In this document: one piece after another, positions 60,142 through 64,000 of the stretch
How the letters are laid out: each line of letters begins with the position of its first letter
How positions within the stretch are numbered: the first letter of the stretch is position 1
NCBI RefSeq assembly: GCF_009905735.1
Contig: NZ_JAAALE010000005.1
Coordinates: 1 to 64,000, forward strand
Source of the DNA: Porphyrobacter sp. SLTP
GTDB lineage: Bacteria; Pseudomonadota; Alphaproteobacteria; Sphingomonadales; Sphingomonadaceae
DNA length: 64,000 nucleotides
Direction: 5' to 3'
Position numbers and translations under genes: made by a program
The notes under the pieces: generated by a model
Database searches by the model: none
What the model saw: the letters and a program-made list of their open reading frames with translations, nothing else
What the model was told of the DNA's origin: nothing

Positions 60142-60844
60142 CGGTGTCAGGATCGGAGCGGAGGCGCAGGGTTCCAGTGTCATCGCAAAGCATCCATTCG
60201 CCCGGCGCATGGGCGCGCGCGCGGAACAGTTCGGCATGCCAGCTGGCAGTGCCGGGGGCGGCAGGGTTCCAGCGCGGCGGCGGGGACGGCGCGGCGCGGG
60301 CCTGCCAGCGCATCCGGGCCGAGGAAAGGTCGCGCTCGGCATCAAGCCGCACCAGCCACAAGCGCACCCCGTGCCGTTCCGCCGTAAGGCTCAACCGGCG
60401 CGAGGCGGTGAAGCTGAGCGCGCGCGGATTGCCCGCGATCTCCCCGATCACGCAGGCGAGATCGCGGCACTTCAGCCCCTCCTCCAGCGCGAACAGCGCA
60501 TCCTCGGGCGTGGCGGCGGCGACATGGATCAGGCGGCGGCGCAGATCAGGCGGCAGGCCAGCAAGACAGGGCCGCCCACCCAAGCGGATCGCCGCGCGAT
60601 CCTGCACCCACAGCACCTGGCGCGTATCCTCGACCGCGCCATCCGCAGCGTCTGACGTCAAGGCGTCACGCGCCAAAGCCAGCGCCAGCCCCGCCCCGCT
60701 CGCCTCACTGGCGGACGCGAAGATTTCGGAGTGGAACGGCTGCGCATCCAGCCCCGGCCGCCACCGCGCTTCGGGCGCAGCACGGGCCAGAATCCGCGCG
60801 GGTGACGGCTTGGAGGGCGTAAAGGGCATAAGCGAACGACTCAT
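60062..60844 (-). CDS. imuA: ImuA, mutasome accessory protein (RecA/SulA-like)
   Basis: A 260-residue ImuA-type protein that works with ImuB and DnaE2 in damage-induced mutagenesis. Motifs include LDAQPFHSEIFASAS, LWVQDRAAIRLGG, HVAAATPEDALFALEEGLKC and RLWLVRLDAERD. A Walker A motif is not evident, as in other short ImuA. The SOS box lies directly upstream of the start (60847-60861), so the ATG at 60844 would be nearly adjacent; MPFTPSK at 60829 is an alternative start. Confidence 0.93.
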   Translation of the reverse strand: MSRSLMPFTPSKPSPARILARAAPEARWRPGLDAQPFHSEIFASASEASGAGLALALARDALTSDAADGAVEDTRQVLWVQDRAAIRLGGRPCLAGLPPDLRRRLIHVAAATPEDALFALEEGLKCRDLACVIGEIAGNPRALSFTASRRLSLTAERHGVRLWLVRLDAERDLSSARMRWQARAAPSPPPRWNPAAPGTASWHAELFRARAHAPGEWMLCDDTGTLRLRSDPDTDVAAAPDPVHLARPTVGRSLAARARA

Positions 60845-60846
60845 AT

Positions 60847-60861
60847 GTTCGCTTTATGTTC
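60847..60861 (-). promoter_or_regulatory. LexA (SOS) box for imuA-imuB
   Basis: GTTC-GCTTTAT-GTTC, exact GTTCN7GTTC (GAACN7GAAC on the coding strand), ending 3 bases before the imuA start. The element matches the one at 58096. Confidence 0.92.
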
Positions 60862-60940
60862 CAACATTCCTCCGCTTGCAATGAAAAGGGCGCGGGAAGC
60901 TGTGTGCTCCCCGCGCCCTCGAAATGCGTCTCAACGCAAC

Positions 60941-62518
60941 CTAGTCGTCAACCACCGGCCCGGGAAACTCGCCCATGTCGGGCGCGGGGTCCTGCCATTC
61001 GCCGTGCTGAAGGTTCGAATGCGAAAGGCCGTAGACGAAATACAGCGCGATCATCCCGGCCATGAACCAGGCGAAGAAGATCAGCACGCTCGGCGGCACG
61101 GTGTAGATCAGGTAGGCGCAGGAAAGGATGCCGAGCACCGGAGTGACCGGATAGAACGGCACCTTGAACCCGCGCGGCAGTTCCGGCGCGTTGCGGCGCA
61201 GGTAGATCACCGACAGACAGACGATGGCGAAGGCCGCCAGCGTGCCGACCGAGGTCATGTCACCGAGCACGTTGATGTCGAAGAAGCCCGCAGCCACAGC
61301 CGTGATGATGCCGACCAGCGCGGTGTTGACATAGGGGGTCTGATACTTCGGGTGCACCTTGCTGAACACCTTGGGCAACAGGCCGTCACGCGCCATGGTG
61401 TAGAAGATGCGCGTCTGCGCATACATCAGCACCAGCACCACCGAGGTCAGACCGATAATCGCACCGACCTTGATGATCTTGGCCAGCCAGCCCCAGGTGG
61501 GGCCGAAATTGTCGACCACCACAGCCACCGGATCGGGAACGTTGAGCGTGCCATAGGGCACCAGCAACGTCATGATCGCGGCCACCAGCATGTAGATCAC
61601 CGTGCAGACAATCAGCGAACCCAGAATGCCGAACGGCATATCCTTGGCCGGGTCCTTGGCTTCCTGTCCGGCGGTCGAGACGGCCTCGAACCCGATATAG
61701 GCGAAGAACACGATCGAGGCGGCGCGCATGATCCCGTCGACCCCGAAGGCCCCTTCGCCATTATTGGCCGCAGGGTCATATTCGGGAATGAACGGCACCC
61801 AGTTGGCCGCCATCAGCTCGCCGAGGTTGGACAGCACAATCAGCCCGCCAACCGCGATGAACGCCACCAGCACGCTGACCTTGATGCCGACGATGATGTT
61901 GTTGACCTTGGCGGATTCCGACACGCCCAGCATCAGCAGGGCTGACAGGGCAATACAGATCAGGAAGGCTGGCAGATTGAAGATCGTCGTGACCGTCTGG
62001 CCATCGACAATCACCGGCACGCCATCCTGCATCAGCGTCATGCCCGCAGGTCCGGTAAATTGCGGCGGTATCACAAGGCCGAAGTCAGCAAGCAGGCTGA
62101 CCACATAGCCGCCCCAGCCCACTGCGACCACCGACGCTGCCAAGCCATATTCCAGCAGCAGCAGCGCCCCCATGATCCAGGCGACGAACTCGCCCAGCGT
62201 GGTGTAGCTATAGGTGTAGGCCGAGCCGGAGACCGGCAACGTCGAGCTGAGCTCGGCGTAGCACAACCCGGCAAAGGCGCAGACAATGCCCGCCACCACG
62301 AAGGACAGCATCACGGCCGGCCCCGCATGGAGCGCCGCTGCACTGCCGGTGCGGACAAAAATGCCCGCCCCGATGATGCAACCGACGCCCAAGAGCAGAA
62401 GGTTCCACTTGCCCAGCGTGCGTTTCAGCTCACTGGTCTGGGTTTCACGCTGGACTTGCGCAATCGACTTGCGCGCGAACATCCGCTGAAAAACGGTTCC
62501 TCTGGGTGCACTCGCCAT
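60941..62518 (-). CDS. APC-superfamily amino acid permease
   Basis: A 525-residue permease with about 12 or more membrane helices, of the cationic amino acid transporter (CAT/YfnA) type. LLLLGVGCIIGAGIFVRTG is the conserved first-helix substrate motif, ELSSTLPVSGSAYTYSYTTLG the third helix, and IVFFAYIGFEAVSTAGQE the sixth. The ATG at 62518 gives MASAPRG. Substrate not deducible. It is divergent from panB with a 191-base gap in which no clear operator was seen. Confidence 0.93.
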   Translation of the reverse strand: MASAPRGTVFQRMFARKSIAQVQRETQTSELKRTLGKWNLLLLGVGCIIGAGIFVRTGSAAALHAGPAVMLSFVVAGIVCAFAGLCYAELSSTLPVSGSAYTYSYTTLGEFVAWIMGALLLLEYGLAASVVAVGWGGYVVSLLADFGLVIPPQFTGPAGMTLMQDGVPVIVDGQTVTTIFNLPAFLICIALSALLMLGVSESAKVNNIIVGIKVSVLVAFIAVGGLIVLSNLGELMAANWVPFIPEYDPAANNGEGAFGVDGIMRAASIVFFAYIGFEAVSTAGQEAKDPAKDMPFGILGSLIVCTVIYMLVAAIMTLLVPYGTLNVPDPVAVVVDNFGPTWGWLAKIIKVGAIIGLTSVVLVLMYAQTRIFYTMARDGLLPKVFSKVHPKYQTPYVNTALVGIITAVAAGFFDINVLGDMTSVGTLAAFAIVCLSVIYLRRNAPELPRGFKVPFYPVTPVLGILSCAYLIYTVPPSVLIFFAWFMAGMIALYFVYGLSHSNLQHGEWQDPAPDMGEFPGPVVDD

Positions 62519-62709
62519 TACAAATCCCCCCTGCGCGCCTGCACGGCGCACGGCTTAATCCGGTCAAGAAACATCTGGAATAGGTCTCCCACTGATCGCA
62601 AGCAGATCCCCCGCGCGATCGAATGGCCGTAACGCTAGCGCAACAGGCTCGCAACACAAGCCGAAAGAGCGGGTTTCCCCCGGTGCGCGCAAGCGCTACA
62701 CCGCCTGCC

Positions 62710-63582
62710 ATGTCCACGACCTTCCAGCTCGACACCAGCACAAGCCGCGCCAACCCCACCCCGCAGGTGATGAAGCGGCTGACCGTGCCCGCCCTTCGTG
62801 CCCGCAAGAAGGACGGTGTCACCGCCACTCCGCTGGTGATGCTGACGGCCTATACCGCGCGTCAGGCCCAGTTGCTCGATGCGCATTGCGATATTCTGCT
62901 GGTAGGGGATTCGCTCGGTCAGGTGATCTATGGCCTGCCCTCGACCGTTCCCGTGACGCTAGAGATGATGGCCAATCATGGCGCGGCAGTTGTACGCGGG
63001 TCGTATCATTCGGTCGTGGTCGTCGACATGCCGTTCGGTTCCTATGAGGCGTCGCCGGAGCAGGCGTTCGAAAGCGCGGCGTTCCTGCTGAAGCAGACCG
63101 GCGCTGCGGCGGTGAAGCTGGAAGGCGGGGCGGCGATGGCGCCGACGGTCGCCTTCCTGAGCCAGCGCGGCATTCCGGTGATGGGCCACGTCGGCCTCAC
63201 CCCGCAGGCGGTCAACGTGCTTGGCGGCTATGGCGCGCGCGGGCGGTCGGATGCCGAGGCGGAGAAGATCGTCTCTGACGCCAAGGCGCTGGATGAAGCA
63301 GGCGCCTTCGCGATCGTGATCGAAGGCGTGGTTGAGCCCATCGCGATTGCCGCCACGCAGGCCGTCACCTGCCCCACCATCGGCATCGGTGCCTCGGCGC
63401 AATGCGATGGGCAGGTGCTCGTCACCGAAGACATGCTCGGCATGTTCGAGCGGGTGCCGCGCTTTGTGAAGCGGTATGAGGATATCGCAGGCGTGATCGA
63501 CCGCACCGTCGCCCGCTATGCCGAGGAAGTGCGCAGCCGCGCCTTCCCGACCGAAGACCAGACCTACCAGCCCAAGGCCTAG
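62710..63582 (+). CDS. panB: 3-methyl-2-oxobutanoate hydroxymethyltransferase
   Basis: First step of pantothenate synthesis, from 2-ketoisovalerate and methylene-THF. The 290-residue protein has [62 protein letters not shown] and [20 protein letters not shown]. The start MSTTFQLDT at 62710 is used. Links to ilvB/ilvC (shared 2-ketoisovalerate) and glyA (folate) are metabolic, not by position. Its stop overlaps the convergent transporter gene by 4 bases. Confidence 0.97.
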   Translation: MSTTFQLDTSTSRANPTPQVMKRLTVPALRARKKDGVTATPLVMLTAYTARQAQLLDAHCDILLVGDSLGQVIYGLPSTVPVTLEMMANHGAAVVRGSYHSVVVVDMPFGSYEASPEQAFESAAFLLKQTGAAAVKLEGGAAMAPTVAFLSQRGIPVMGHVGLTPQAVNVLGGYGARGRSDAEAEKIVSDAKALDEAGAFAIVIEGVVEPIAIAATQAVTCPTIGIGASAQCDGQVLVTEDMLGMFERVPRFVKRYEDIAGVIDRTVARYAEEVRSRAFPTEDQTYQPKA

Positions 63583-64000
63583 CCCGCGTCCTTGGCAAGG
63601 CGCAGCGCCAGCGGCGCAGCCAGCACCAGCTGTGCAAGGTGATAGAGCAGCAGCGGCGCGATCACGAAACCGGCGGCTGATGCCGGAAACAGGATCGCGG
63701 CAAGCGGCGCGCCGATGGCCACGCTCTTTTGCGATCCGGCGAACAGGAATGCGATCCGGTCAGGCCGCGGCAGGCCGAGCAGGCTCGCACTGCCCCAGGC
63801 CCCTGCCAGCGCCAAGGCCAGCATCGCCAGCACCAGCGCGATCATGACTGCCCAATCGGCGGGCGCGAACATGGTGGCCAGCCCTTGCTCGACCGCGCCG
63901 GAGAAGGCGACATAGACCGCAATCCCGATCACCGCCCGGTCAAGCCATGCGATCCGGGCGCGGTGGGCGGCGATGCGGTCGATAACCCGGTCCTGCACCA
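63579..64000 (-). CDS. SBF-like (bile acid:sodium symporter-type) transporter, C-terminal part
   Basis: The C-terminal ~140 residues of a membrane protein that continues beyond the right edge. Four or five membrane helices are visible with [15 protein letters not shown], the substrate-site segment [20 protein letters not shown] and [18 protein letters not shown], characteristic of the SBF_like (PF13593-type) family. Convergent with panB. Confidence 0.82.
   Translation of the reverse strand, partial: VQDRVIDRIAAHRARIAWLDRAVIGIAVYVAFSGAVEQGLATMFAPADWAVMIALVLAMLALALAGAWGSASLLGLPRPDRIAFLFAGSQKSVAIGAPLAAILFPASAAGFVIAPLLLYHLAQLVLAAPLALRLAKDAG

Noticed and set aside
62519..62709. Regulatory RNA in the APC permease/panB gap
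   Set aside because: No convincing conserved fold or T-tract terminator is visible in the 191 bases.

Overview
The window is a gene-dense, GC-rich bacterial chromosome segment with mostly housekeeping content. Gene families and order point to an alphaproteobacterium of the Sphingomonadales, probably an Erythrobacter/Porphyrobacter-like member of the Erythrobacteraceae. The supporting signs are the carA-yqeY-dnaG-rpoD and rpiB-glyA-nrdR blocks, the split imuA/imuB plus dnaE2 SOS mutagenesis cassette with GTTC-N7-GTTC LexA boxes, Coq4-family proteins, and several short palindromic repeats of the sphingomonad type. Genus assignment is inference. No phage, insertion sequence, CRISPR array or rRNA was seen. 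There is one tRNA (Glu, UUC). No gap without a gene exceeds 300 bases.

Layout. 0-10.9 kb: carA facing outward, then rightward yqeY, a GIY-YIG nuclease bracketed by palindromic repeats, dnaG, rpoD, rpiB-glyA-nrdR, trmJ and rpsD. 10.9-21.5 kb: a leftward block with xseB-ispA-AIM24-coaD-PPIase-queA, an ABC-2 exporter, a small outer-membrane beta-barrel protein, tgt, a secreted S9 peptidase and chorismate mutase. 21.5-25.4 kb: two membrane proteins, purL and a DUF3052 gene. 25.4-28 kb: two tandem Coq4-family paralogues and serB, leftward. 28-37.6 kb: miaA, then branched-chain amino-acid synthesis (ilvB, ilvN, ilvC, and leuA with a leucine-rich leader peptide), interrupted by a JAMM-like protein, YceI, an FMN hydroxy-acid oxidase and an I78 inhibitor lipoprotein. 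37.6-44.6 kb: DUF2189 protein, amidohydrolase, nitronate monooxygenase, an AHH/HNH nuclease with an uncharacterised partner, a flavodoxin-fold protein, recJ and tRNA-Glu. 44.7-51 kb: the phosphate regulon phoR-pstC-pstA-pstB-phoU-phoB, with Pho-box-like direct repeats before pstC and phoB; pstS is absent. 51-60.9 kb: a leftward DNA-damage region with imuA-imuB, a PilZ gene, then radical SAM-UdgX-dnaE2 and an extensin-family gene. 60.9-64 kb: APC permease, panB and the end of an SBF-like transporter.

Most interesting are four things. First, two LexA boxes drive two neighbouring operons in which the radical SAM protein of unknown function ends in QLELF, a match to the beta-clamp-binding pentapeptide. 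Second, palindromic repeats have been absorbed in frame into dnaE2 and imuB. Third, leuA has a 16-codon, apparently leaderless, Leu-rich leader ORF followed by mutually exclusive base-pairing segments. Fourth, there is a tightly coupled AHH nuclease/partner gene pair.
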